From contig CM043971.1 of NCBI GenBank assembly GCA_014529385.2, forward strand, positions 57,354,709 through 57,418,708: a DNA stretch of 64,000 nt, given 5' to 3'. Below, in pieces: positions 33,605 through 45,284 of the stretch (positions are counted from its first letter, which is position 1; each line of letters starts with the position of its first letter). Source of the DNA: Adiantum capillus-veneris. Taxonomy: Eukaryota; Streptophyta; Polypodiopsida; Polypodiales; Pteridaceae. The notes below the pieces were generated by a model, which was not told where the DNA came from, did not search any database, and worked only from the letters and a program-made list of their open reading frames with translations. The translations under genes were made by a program, and so were the position numbers.

Positions 33605-33823
33605 CACTACAAGAGGTACTTCACATTAGCGATGCTCGCAGTGCGACGCCCAAAAGTGAAAATCCACGGTGTCGCTATTTTCTTTGTTGCATAGAGACGT
33701 CCATAACGACGGTGACATGGGTAAAAAATAAATCAAGAGCGTCAAAAACTCACATCTCAAATGTGAGTTTCGGTGCTCAAGCGAAAGAGGTAAACCCGTG
33801 CTCTCCCTCTCTCTCTCTTTCTT

Positions 33824-33837
33824 CCACACACACACAC

Positions 33838-33910
<73 letters not shown>

Positions 33911-34030
33911 AGAGGAAGAAGAGCCATGTATGCTCCTTCCCTCTCCTCTCTCTCATGTTCCCTTCCCCTCTTTCTCTCTCTCTCTCCCTGTCTCTCTCTC
34001 TCTCTCTCACACACACACATTGTGTCTTTG

Positions 34031-34080
<50 letters not shown>

Positions 34081-34151
34081 CACATACATAAACAAAAAAC
34101 ACACACACATACACACACATGCATAAACAAAGAATGCATACACACACACAC

Positions 34152-34216
<65 letters not shown>

Positions 34217-34370
34217 AAAACAAAGAGAAAGAGAAAGAGGGAGAGAGATAGAGAGAGAGAAGAAAAAAAACCAAAGAGAGAGAGGAAGAGAAGACAAAAA
34301 GAGAGAGGTAAGGGGAGAAACCAAAGAGAGAGAGAGAGAGAGATAAAAAAGTAGAGAAAATATGAAATAA
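33824..34370. repeat. Microsatellite cluster in CACTA-2 leader: (AC)n and (GA)n
   Basis: (AC)n with one CAAC interruption at 33824-33906, (GA)n at about 34034-34077 and 34155-34212, and impure GA-rich sequence to about 34345. It corresponds to the CT/GT cluster of the CACTA-1 leader in the opposite orientation. Translated repeats here are not proteins. Confidence 0.9.
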
Positions 34371-35000
34371 AATGTTATATTAAGATTTAGGGTTAGATTA
34401 GATTTAAAATTAAGCTAGATTAAGATCTAAGATTAAGTTAGATTACATTTAACTTATATTTATAATTTATGCTAAATGTAAAATTAAGTTAAACTTAAGA
34501 TTATGTTAAGATTTAAGATTACGTTAGATTACATTTAGGTTTAATTTAGATTTAGGTTTATGCTGAGTTTAAGATTATGTTAGATTTAGATTTATGTTAG
34601 ATTTAAAATTAGGGCAAGATTTAAGATTAGCTAGGTTAGATTTAAGTTAGATTACATTTAGGTTTAGGATTTAAGATTGGATTAGATTTAGGTTTATGTT
34701 GAGTTTAAGATTAAATTAGATTTAGATTTAAGATTAGCTAGGTTAGATTTAAGATTAGATTATATTTAGGTTTATGTTGAGCTCAAGATTAGATTAGATC
34801 TAGATTTAAGTTAGATTTTAGTGCATGTCAATGAAGGCTTTTCCAAAGAGCAAACACTAGGTACACAACAATATGTATATTCCCATCAGAATCTGACACC
34901 TATTAACTCACCCACTAACCATGTTCAATTAGCTCAGAATCGCCATATGTTCAATTAGATTAGATTTAAGATTAAATTTTGGATTTAGTTTTTATATTAA
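34371..35000. repeat. Degenerate TTAGATTTA minisatellite
   Basis: About 630 bp of variants of TTAGATTTAAGATTAGATTA, with one GGGTTAGATT near the start. The CACTA-1 leader carries the same array in reverse complement (TAAATCTAA) but shorter, so the array has changed length between copies. Confidence 0.75.
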
Positions 35001-35402
35001 AGTCTACCTTCGAGATTACGGAAAAAAATTAGAGTTAGGCGAACGATGATCCCTCTCTTCCTCTCTACGGATGCGACCTTAAGTTGGAAAGCTTTCAACG
35101 GCATAATACTCAGATTGGAGGCCAACATATAATGTGCTAAGTAATCCCTCGAACAAGGATCTGCTGTGAAGAGATGTTAGAATGTTGTGAATTGCTACAA
35201 CTAAAGAAGAGGCAAAGGAGTTTTGTCCACTACATGCACTATCATGTAGACGTGGGTATGTAGATTTCTCGTACCCACAAATATAGGCATTGACCAATAA
35301 AGACAAGATTATAACTCGGTGGTTCTGATCTTCGTGCACCTCTAGACCGAGGTGTGTGGGGATCGGACATGACTAGAGAATGTGAGGTAGTTTACAGTGT
35401 GA

Positions 35403-35510
<108 letters not shown>

Positions 35511-35570
35511 AATGAGGATGCCAATAGAAGATTAAATTTATGTCCAGGTTATAAGGTTTTTACATTCATT

Positions 35571-38500
35571 ATGAATAGTGACGAGGATGTGGGGCCGTCC
35601 AACCGACACACTTATCTCTCAACAAGGATCTTATGTCCTTGTAATCAATGCAAGCATGATGTGCGATGGACAAGACACATTTCTTTGCATCACGTTCACG
35701 AATTTGGCGAGTTTGATCCATCTATTATAGATCAAGTTGTTGCCAATTATAACTCGTCGGACTCTGACGCTGGCCAACAGGCAACAATCTTGCAACCCAA
35801 TAGATGTGTTCGCAAGTGCTTTGGTCAAGTAGCATATGTGAGGCCACAAGATGTAGCCTCTGATAGCTAGAAGGATGATCATGTAGACCACATTCCCAAT
35901 GAGGCAATGTTTGAGCCCGAGATCGATGAAATGATCGAGACGATCATGGATTCAGAAAGGCTTATCTATGATGATATGAAAAGTGAAGCCGATACACCAT
36001 TGTATGATGGAGCACGTGTGTCTAGATTGAAAGCGCTACTGGTTCTTCTCAACATGCAGGCAAAGTTTAGACGGAGTGACACTAGCGTCACAACGCTTTT
36101 CAAGTTATCTATTACAATGTGTTTACTTCAATAAAAAACTCTAGATGTATAATGATCTGATAGATTACTTACACAAGTGTATCGCATTTTTTTTGCTGTG
36201 TAGATTGCTCAAAGAGCACATACTGCCAGCTGATAATGTGAAGCCAGATTCCAGAGAGGAAGCAAGAAAGATCTTGCAAAACTTGGGGATGGATTACAAT
36301 TCGATTCAAGCTTGTCCTAACGACTGCATTCTTTTCAGAGGGGAATACATAGACATGGAGAAGTGTCTGAAACGTGATTCCGAGAGATATCGAGTAGATC
36401 TTCACGGACAAAAAATTCCACAAAAGGTTTTGCAACATTTTTCTCTGCTTCCTTGCATCAAGCATTTCTTCGAATTTAAGTCCATGGCCACCCTAGCATG
36501 ATGTCACGAGGAGAATAGATCTTCGGATGGTGTGCTACGGATTCCTGCAGATTGTGCAGACAGGAAACATATAGATGATACGTGGCCGGATTTTGCCAAG
36601 GAAGCTTGAAATTTGCGCATAGGCTTGGCTATGGATGACGTAAATCCATTTGGTCAGAGATCAACATCTTATAGAGTATGGCCCGTTGTCATCGTCAACT
36701 ACAACATTCCCCCGTGGTTGACTACCAAGAAGGGGCACCTGTTTCTAAGCTTGATTGTGCCGAGGTGGTATAAAGTGAAGAATATGGATGTGTATCTTCG
36801 TCCATTATTGGAGAGCTACAACAACTGTGGATTGGCATAAAAGTGGTGGATATGAGCTGACACACAGGTCGACGGAATGCTTTGATCAGAGGCATTCTAA
36901 TGTGGACCATGCATGACTATCGTGGACTAACAGAATGCTCATGTGATTTACACTCAAACTCAAACAATATAAATTTTGGTTTTTCTCAAGCTTATCTATT
37001 GTCATGTGTATACATGTAGGGCTTCAAACAAGCGGATATAGAGTATGTGTCACATGTGGACCTAGACTTAATGCATGTCGGGCGCCCTCATTGAAGAAGC
37101 AAATTTACAAAGGTCATCAAGCGTATCTTCCAGAGAATCATGAGTTACACACGGATTTTTGGGAAGAGAGCCACCGAGGATGCCTGCACAAGCATGGTTA
37201 GAGTAGAAGGAGATGTCTGATGACGGTTTGGCCCCAGGGATGAAGAGACTCTCTCTATGGTACGAGTTACCATATTGGCCCAAACTCATGATCAATCACT
37301 TTCTCGATCCAATGCACATATTCAAGAATGTGGGTAATCTGCCGTGGGACTATCTGACTGGCAAGAAAGATACTTTGGGAGCCAGGGTATACCTTAGAAA
37401 TGTGGATCATATGGAGCAATATTGGCCACAGACAGCACCCGATGGATCGATAAAACTCCCTAAAGCACCATGGATTTTGACAGGAGCCCAAGAATGCAAA
37501 GTAAAAGAGACCATTCGATCTGTGCGTGCCCCCACTGGCGTAATGCCCTCGCTTCAAACGTGTTTCACTAAAGAAGGGAAGCTTACCGATTTGAAGTCAC
37601 ACGACTGGCATGCAATGTGTCAAGTATGTTTGCAATGGAATATATCATAGTGGGAATTGTGTAACAAATTCGTGTGTGGACTTTAATATCGTTGATAGAC
37701 GTGTTTTGCAGTACCCTAAACCGGTGGCCATTGAGGGATGTTTGTCTCTTGACGTCCGTAACACAATCTACAAACTTGCGAAGTTGGTGCAATGGATCTC
37801 ACAAAAGGAGATCAATGTAGACTCCATACCATTCACCAAACTAAATGTTGCGGAGGTTGTGTGCATGTTTGAGAAACACTTTCCTACTACCATGCTAACC
37901 ATTTAGGTGCATCTTCTTCTTCACATAGTTGATGAGGTAGAAATAGCTGGCACAGTACATTCCAGATGGATATTCTTTTTAGAACGTTTCATGAAAACGC
38001 TCAAGGGATATGTGCATCAGAAGAAATGTCCAAAGGATAGCATGGCAGAAGGTTGGCTAATATCAGAGTCCCTAGTGTACATTGGAGAGTGGCTAGACGG
38101 ATTTTATAAAGCTCGGGACACGCTATAGCGAGCGCATATCTAGGATTGTCATGTGCAATCTCCGTATTGAGAAGAAGATGACGGAAGATTTAAAGGCTAA
38201 AATCAGCCGATTTTGCACGTTTCATAATCCAGTGATGCAAAAGTGGATTTCACAATACGAGGATGCAAGGCAAGAGCGACAAAGGGCACGAATCGAGTGG
38301 AGATGGGAAAGACAACCACCGATGCATTCTCCGGCGGGTTTGGAGAGCCTACCAACATTCATGAGCTTAAGATGGTTGTACAACCAATTGAAAAGCGCAC
38401 AACAGTGCGATGAAGAAGTGACTGAGTAGGACTGGGAGTACTCTCGAGGTTGCGCAACGAAGGTAAGTTTGCAATGTACGACTAGCGAATTTCTAGATGT

Positions 38501-38835
38501 TTGAACAACCACTCATAATCTTTGTTGGTTGTAGTATAAGTCATACATAGCATCATGGTGTAAAGATCGACATTTTAGGGTGGAACGGATCGACAAAAAG
38601 AATTTTACTCAAGATTGTGAAATCATTGCAAAATTTGAACAGTCTAGTCGACGACGGTCCTCTGATGCGGCTCCTGTGGTGGCGGAACTCACTTACTTCG
38701 GCATGCTACAAGAGATTTTCAAGATCGATTATACAGGATTTTTTGTTGACTTGTTCGACGTGCAATGGTTCAAGATAAACATGGAGGATCGCAACGCTAC
38801 TGTGCACAGATGAGAGTCTGGTTTCCTTGAGGTGG
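35571..38835 (+). pseudogene. CACTA-2 tnp2 transposase pseudogene
   Basis: Exon-by-exon counterpart of the intact gene at 24466-28194, same N-terminus (MNSDEDVGPSN). Recognisable pieces: 35571-36100 (with CPCNQCKH), the tnp2 core around GLAMDDVNPFG (36630) and FLDPMHIFKNVG (37300), the DUF4218 block with VEIAGTVHSRWIFFLERFMK (37940), and the C-terminal FVDLFDVQWFKI (38745). In-frame stops occur, for example at 35868-35870 within exon 1, together with frameshifts and small indels. Introns are retained at the same places, so it descends from a genomic element rather than from an mRNA. After about 38835 the last exon is not recognisable. Confidence 0.9.
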
Positions 38836-39273
38836 AGTAGTGCTTCTTAGCTGGGACCAGAGTAGTACTTCTTAGCGTCTCTTTCACCCGATCAACTAGA
38901 TGTAGTGGAGGGACGAGCAACATCTATGAGCAGAGACAGATCACCTCCTTCACGATTGTAGCCTCAGTCTCCATTGCACTAACTCAGAGTGCAGTGCTGT
39001 CACTCACAGCTATATATAAAAGGCATGTTGTTCAAGACATAGCTTTTACAAGATACGTAGAACGCACACGAGAGACAAATTCACAAGAACTTCACAGGAA
39101 TCTCTCTACACAGGAATGCCTCCCCCTTTATGAGTCCTCTCTCTCTCTCTCTGTCTCTCTCTCTCTCTACACAGGAATCCCTCTCCCTATTATCTATAGT
39201 ATAGAATATAACTTGTCGATGTTTTTTCTTCCATTCAATATTAAGATTAAATGTTCGTGTGTTTAATGCAGGT

Positions 39274-40236
39274 ATGGATGATGATGAGTTTCTTTCTTCT
39301 TTGTCACCCCAACAGAGGAGGTGGTACGAGGAGCGTCATCGCTCTGGAGCACCATCACATCGTTTCACTCCTTGAGCATCTCCCTCTGTTTTGGAGCATT
39401 CAGCACGCTCCAAAGCTTCGGTGTCGACGAGACGATCTTCATACTCGTCTAGGCACCGATGCTCTAGTGGTGGCGGTGGCGGTTGCTGTGGGGATGCCGC
39501 CGCTGATGCCTCGACACCGCCTCGTGTTTGACGAGGCACCTTACCTTCCCCTTCTTTGCCCACTCTCACACTAGCCATGACATCACCATCTACGCCAGGT
39601 TTTGTGCGGCTATCAACCGTTCTTGGCTACACACCACTAGCTACTCCTCCGGGACTCACCCCAGTCGACACTCCTTGCTTCGAGGCCCAGACTCTTGTGG
39701 AGACATCTGACGTCCGTACCCCCATCGAGACGCTGCAAGAGACCCCTGCCGAGACACCCAGGTTCACGTGTCACAGGCGAGAGGGCTTGCCGTACTCGAT
39801 CGACATTAGTGACGATATCATCTTGGATGACGAAGGCAAGAAGGTGATCTCGTGCATGCACGGTCTTTGCTCTCAATACTAAACACCTGGAGTGAAGTGC
39901 CAAATGAATTAAAAGACAGAGTCATCAGCATGCTGCATGACGAGTTTCCCGTGTCAAGTTAGGATGAGCGCTTCAATGAAGACTTGATGGAGGTTCGAAT
40001 GCACGAATACTGCAAGCACAAGCGTTCTGAAGTACAAAAAGCAATAAAGCATGGGTGGAACAGACCATATTGGCTGGCCGGAGAAGATTAGAATAATGCG
40101 AAGCGAGCAGCGCGTGAGAATCCTGACAAGTGGAAGCAACAAAAGGAGGCAGCCAAAGCGCGAGTAGAGGCAAGGAGCTCGCACCACTTGGGGAGCGGCG
40201 GGTGGGCATCATTTGAGGTCGATTTTGTAAGTGTCC
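39274..40236 (+). pseudogene. CACTA-2 TnpA-like gene, first exon only, decayed
   Basis: Begins after the same acceptor (TTTAATGCAG) with MDDDEFLSSLSPQQR-like sequence and aligns along exon 1 of the gene at 22880-24193. Frameshifts lie in the Ser-rich part. Recognisable tracts include TPRFTCHRREGLPYSIDIS (about 39750-39810) and the His/Lys-rich tail to FEVDF at 40232. The donor GTAAGT is still present, and homology ends just after it. Confidence 0.85.
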
Positions 40237-40466
40237 ATGTGTGGCCGCCCTTGAGAAGACAAGTCCACTTTTGAATTTGGCCCTTGACTTCCGACCACCG
40301 ACCACCATCGGCCATTGACTTTCGACCACCGGCCATCGGCCATTGACTACCGGCCATCGATCAATTGGCCAACCGACCGGTCGTTTTTCGATCGCCGTCC
40401 GGCCATAATATTCCAACGAAAAGGAATATTCCAATACAAGGGGTAAATCAGGCTCCATATTTAACA
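40237..40466 (-). repeat. 3' LTR of copia-2, only about 230 bp left
   Basis: Ends TTTAACA on the plus strand before a purine tract (minus-strand CCAAGTGGGAGATTG). It matches the U3 side of the right LTR but stops near position 44988 of that copy. It carries several extra copies of a roughly 20-bp unit, CGGCCATTGACTTTCGACCA, that the 5' LTR has essentially once. Confidence 0.85.
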
Positions 40467-40532
40467 ATCTCCCACTTGGAGACTGATCTCCAAACCAAAC
40501 CTGTGACTGCTTTCCATCCTGGATTCTTATCC

Positions 40533-43500
40533 TTAAATGCTGATTAAAGATGAGCAAAAACTCAACTTCTCCTTGTTGACCACCTTTGTAAACATGTCTG
40601 CAGGATTTTCACTTGTATGCACCTTTCCTAGCTTTAGTTGTCCCTCTTCCAAAAGAGTGCGTATGATGTGATATCTCACCTCAATGTGCTTTGTCCTTGA
40701 ATAAAAGGCTGAGTTCTTTGCAAGATGGATACTGCTTTGGCTATCACAGTACAAGACACAATTGTCTTGTTTCAATCCAAGCTATTCTAAGAATATGTGA
40801 AGCCACATAATTTCTTTGCTTGCCTCCGTCATTGCTACATACTCTGCTTCCGTGATAGAAGGTGAGACCACTTTCTACAGCTTTGAGGCCCAGCTTACTG
40901 TTGTGCCTCCAATCGTGAAGACATAGCCAGTAGTGCTCCTTCGAGTATATTTGTCAACTGCCATATCTGCATTAGCATACTCTTCTAAGAAAATATTAGT
41001 TCCTCCAAAATACAAAGCATTTATTGTTGTCCCTTCTAGATACCTAAGTATCCACTTCACAGCTTGCCAATGCTCTTTACCTGGGGTGTCCATGAACCTA
41101 CTTATAACTCCCACTGCCTGTGTGTCTGGCCTTGTCTAGACCATAGCATACATAAGAGAACCTACCACTACAGCATATGGAACTTTAGACATATAGGCTA
41201 TGTCCTCTTGCGTCTTTGGACACATATTCTTGGTTAGTTTAAAGTGACCAACCAAAGGTGTAGAAATTTTAGAATACATAAGAGAAGTTACCGCTCTATA
41301 GCATATGGAACTTTAGACATATAGGCTATCTCCTCTCGTGTCTTTGGACACATATCCTTGGTTAGTTAAAGTGACCAGCCAAAGGTGTAGAAACCATTTT
41401 TGCATTTTGCATTGCAAACCTTTCTAGTACCTTCTTGATGTAATCCTCTGGAGATAGCTTTATTGTCTTCTTCGTCCTGTCCCTTGATATCTTCATACCA
41501 AGTATCCTCTATGCAACACCTAAATCTTTCATTGAAAAAGATTTAGACAGGTCCTCTTTTAGGTCTTTGATGTCCTGCATGTTAGCACTTGCAATCAGCA
41601 TGTCATCAACATACAATATTAGGATGATGAACTTCCCATCTCTCAAATTCTTTGTGTAGATGCAGTGATCCGAGTTGCATCTTGTGAATCCATGATCCAA
41701 CATCCATCGATCGAACTTCAAGTACCATTGTCTTGATGCTTTCTTTAAACCATATAAGCTCTTCTTTAATCTGCAACCAGTTTCTCCTTACCTTTTACTT
41801 CATACCCCTTTGGTTGAAGCATGTAAATTTCCTCCTCTAAGTCATCGTGAGGGAATGTCATATTTACATCCATTTGCTCAAGATTTAGATCATGAGCAGC
41901 CATAAGGCTTAAGAAAAGCCAAATTGAGTTCATTTTTACAACATGAAAAAATATTTCATTGAAGTCAATACCTTTCTTTTGAGAAAACCCTTTTACCACA
42001 AGCCAAGACTTGTACCTTTTCTTCCCACCTTCTTCTTCCTTCAGCTTGTACACCCATTTGTTTTGAAGTGCCTGCTTACCTTTAGGCAACTCAACCAGCT
42101 CTTATGTTTGGTTGTGATGTAGTGAGTCCATCTCCACTTGCATGCTCTTCATCTATTCCTCTTTGGATTCGTGATGCATAACTTCTTCATATGATTCTGG
42201 CTCTCCAGAATCTGAGATCAAGAGATGGTTGAAGGATGGAATGAACCTTTTTGGAGGTCTACTTGCTCTTGTAGATCTTCCGGGAATAGGTTGAGGCTCC
42301 TCATTTGGTTGACTTTGTTGCACATTGTCACCGTTTGCTGTCCTTGAGTCTTCACCGTCCTCAAGCTCCATGTACTCATCACCTATTTCTTTTGTTTGTT
42401 TTCTTTCCAAGTAATCTTTGTACATATTTTTCTTGTTAAAAATTACATCCCTACTTTGAAAGATTTTACCATCTTCAAGATTTCATAGGGGATACCCAAA
42501 GTTACCTTCTCCATAGCCAATGAAGAAACACTTTTTGGACTTTAGCTTTGATCTTAGGCTTCTATCTATGTGCATGAAAGCCTCACACCCAAACACTTTG
42601 AGAAATGCATAATTCACCGGTTTACCTGCCCATGCCTCTTCTGGAACTCCCCCATCCAATGCCGTTGACGGTGACCAGTTGATTAAGTACACAGACGTAC
42701 TTACAGCTTCCGTCCAAAGCTCAAGCGGTAGGCCTGCATGTAGCCACATGCTTCGTGCTCGCTCCATGATTGTTTTGTTCATCCTTTCGGAAATGCCATT
42801 TTGTTGAGATGTCCTTGTGGTTGTTCTTTGCCTCCAAATGCCATTGCTAGCACAAAAGCTTTCAAAAGCTTGGCTGCAATATTTGCCTCCATTGTCGAAT
42901 CTGAGGCATTTAACCTTAGTACTTGTTTCATTCTCCACAAAGGATTTCCACCTTTGAAATATGGAAAACACATCAGAATTATTATTCATTACATAAACCC
43001 ATGTTTTCCTAGTCGCATCATCTATGAATGTTACATAGTACAATGAGCCACCAAGTGATGGTGTACTTGCAAGACCCCAAACATCAGAATGAACCAACTC
43101 AAGTTTTTTATTTTTTCTTTCATTTCAAAAATTTAAAATTTTACCCTCTTTTGTTTACCATAAACACAATCTTCACAGAACTCTAAGTCCACTTCTTTCA
43201 AACCTGGTAGAAGCTCTTGCATTCCTTTGGCACTCTTATGCCCAAGCCGGTAGTGCCACATCGCACTGTCGACTTCTGTAGTTGTTGCACAAGCTGAAGG
43301 TTACGTGCTAATAGTACACAAGTAAAGTGTGCCAACCTTTTCTCCCTTGGGAACCACCAAAGACCCCTTTGAGATCTTCCACCGTTTGCTTCCGAATGCA
43401 ATGTTGTGACCTTCATCGTCCAATTCTCCTGTAGAGATCAAATTTTTGCGAAGAGAAGGAACATGCCTAACATCTTTAAGCTTCCATTTATTTTCGTTAG

Positions 43501-43660
43501 CAGTTTTGACACAAAATATAACTTTGTTGACAATTTCACAAGCTTCATCATCTCCCAAGTATACATACCCAAAATTATCTTTGGTGTAATCTTGGAAATG
43601 TTGCTTGTGTGGTGTCGCATGGAATGAAGCCCGAAAATCTACTATCCAGGAATTAGACAT
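40533..43660 (-). pseudogene. copia-2 pol fragments
   Basis: The copia order is clear despite at least seven frame breaks. The protease start (WIVDFRAS, the usual DSGAS triad lost) lies near 43640. Integrase (43097-42483) has VHSDVWGL, RFDNGGKY and TSQQNGISERMN. RT pieces contain QMDVNMTFPHDDLEEEIYM and YVDDMLIAS (about 41940-41600). RNase H pieces contain RRSTTGYVFTIGGTTVSW (about 40900) and YCDSQSSIHLAKN (about 40735). This pol cannot supply active enzymes. Confidence 0.9.
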
Positions 43661-43669
43661 ATTATCTAA

Positions 43670-44512
43670 TCAGAGAATTAGAGAATCTTTCTCTACTTTA
43701 CCTGCCACATTGGCCTCCAATGTTGGCTTGTTGTCTTGAGACTCCGACTCCTTTTTCTTCTTGGACCAGAAATCCTTCTTGAGGTGGCCCTGCTTGTTGC
43801 AGATCCAACATTCAAGAACTGACTTTGTGTGTAAATTGCTTTGTCTTGAGCGATCATGACCCTTTTGGTTTTTGAACCTCTCCTTAGGCCTTCCTCTTGT
43901 TTCCATTGACATTGCAGCACTTGATGATTCTCCTGTGCTTCTCCTTCACATTTCCTCGCTTAGAAGAACACCCACAACATCATCAAACTTAAGAGTATTT
44001 GTGCCAGAATTAGAATCACTTACAACCATTACAAGGCTGTCCCAATTATCCACCGGTAGAGACGATAGTATAAGAAGAGCTCACACTTCGTCATCAAAAT
44101 TTATTTTCATCGATTGAAGTTGATTTATGTTGGTGTTAAAGTCATTTAGGTGTTCTGCAACTGAACCATTCTCTTCCATCTTTAGATTAAACAAGCGCTT
44201 CATGAGAAATACCTTATTGGATGTCGGTGGTTTCTCGTAGAAGTCGTCAAGTGACTTCATCAAGTCCTTCGTGGTATTCATCTCCAAAACATTGAAGGCC
44301 ACCGTTGACGCCAAGCTTAATCGGATTATTCCCAGTGCCTTTCGATCAAGGACAATCCATGCTTCATCTGCCATCGTTGCGGGCTTCTTTGCAAGACCGC
44401 CTAGTGGCAAATAGAGGTCCTTCTGGTAGAGATAGTCTTCAATCTGCATCTTCCAATTTTGGTAGTTTTTGCCGTTGAACTTCTCGATCTTGAGCTTCCC
44501 TTCCTCCACCAT
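43670..44512 (-). pseudogene. copia-2 gag
   Basis: First credible ATG at 44512; the frame starts at 44521 with GTG. The N-terminal segment with KFNGKNYQNWKMQIEDYLYQ is typical of UBN2/Retrotran_gag copia proteins. A stop lies at 44081 and another in-frame stop near 43950. The zinc knuckle reads CWICNKQGHLKKDF, with the last Cys replaced by Phe. The same Gag family occurs again at 61833. Confidence 0.88.
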
Positions 44513-44571
44513 TACTTCCACTCAATTCAAGGAATCCTTTCCTTGAGATAATTTAGCTACGAGCAAACCTT

Positions 44572-44583
44572 GCTCTGATACCA
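44572..44583 (-). other. Primer-binding site of copia-2
   Basis: The plus strand reads GCTCTGATACCA, the exact complement of the initiator tRNA-Met site, two bases from the LTR start. Confidence 0.95.
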
Positions 44584-44585
44584 GT

Positions 44586-45284
44586 TGTTAAGAAATATGA
44601 CGTAGCTAAGTAAATAATTGAGTAGATTACTTAATGGAGAGAGATAATTTTCACACGTTAGAGATTTTAGAGTAGAGAGAGAGAGAGACTACACACGATA
44701 TACATGGTTCACCCAATGTGGGCTACGTCCACGGAAAAGCAGCAACTCAATAGCTTTAGTACTTCAGAATAAGAAGTCAGTTACAAAGGGGATTATACAC
44801 TTTTCGAGCTCCCGCCTTGCTTCACTCTCACCACCTCACACCCACCTTGTTGCATCAACTTCACACTGTGAAATGTGTGTAGAAATGGCCTCCTTTTATA
44901 GGCCAAAAGGGCTACCCTCTCTCATGAGAGACAGCCATGTGTAGCCGCCCTTGTGTAGATAAGTCCAAATCGGACCCTCCAATCCGCCCATGTGTGGCCG
45001 CCCTTGAGAAGACAAGTCCGGTTTTCAATTCGGCCACCGGCCATTGACTTTTGACCACCGGCCAACCGGTCGTTTTCCGACCACTTTCCGATCGCTGTCC
45101 GGCCATAATATTCCGACAAAAAGGATTATTCCGGGGCCATGGAAATTTTGATTTCTGGTGAGTGATTTTATTTTCTGGCGAGTTATTTTTCTTCACGCAT
45201 GATGGCTTCCATAATTGGGGCCTTACAAATGTGCATTTTTAACACAGAAAAATACAAGGGGTAAATCAGGCTCCATACTTAACA
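44586..45284 (-). repeat. 5' LTR of copia-2 (699 bp)
   Basis: Bounded by TGTTAAG and CTTAACA, a perfect 7-bp inverted repeat. It contains a TATA-like box, CCTATAAAAGG on the minus strand near 44895-44905, followed by the probable transcript start. A roughly 51-bp internal duplication (CATGTGTAGCCGCCC near 44936 and CATGTGTGGCCGCCC near 44989) lies upstream of the TATA box. Confidence 0.9.

Larger units (their letters stand above)
40237..45284 (-). mobile_element. Ty1/copia retrotransposon copia-2, decayed
   Basis: Minus-strand element: 5' LTR at right (44586-45284), PBS, gag, pol, and a truncated 3' LTR at left. Coding parts are broken into many frames. It belongs to a different copia family from copia-1: LTR sequences do not match and the gag differs (KFNGKNYQNWKMQIEDYL). 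The left end is fused to CACTA-2 without a terminal CA/TG, so a deletion removed both the LTR end and the CACTA tail. Confidence 0.92.

Noticed and set aside
33626-34346. Overlapping frames of 60-180 codons rich in His/Thr, Arg/Glu and Ser/Leu
   Set aside because: Products of the (AC)n and (GA)n tracts in the CACTA-2 leader.
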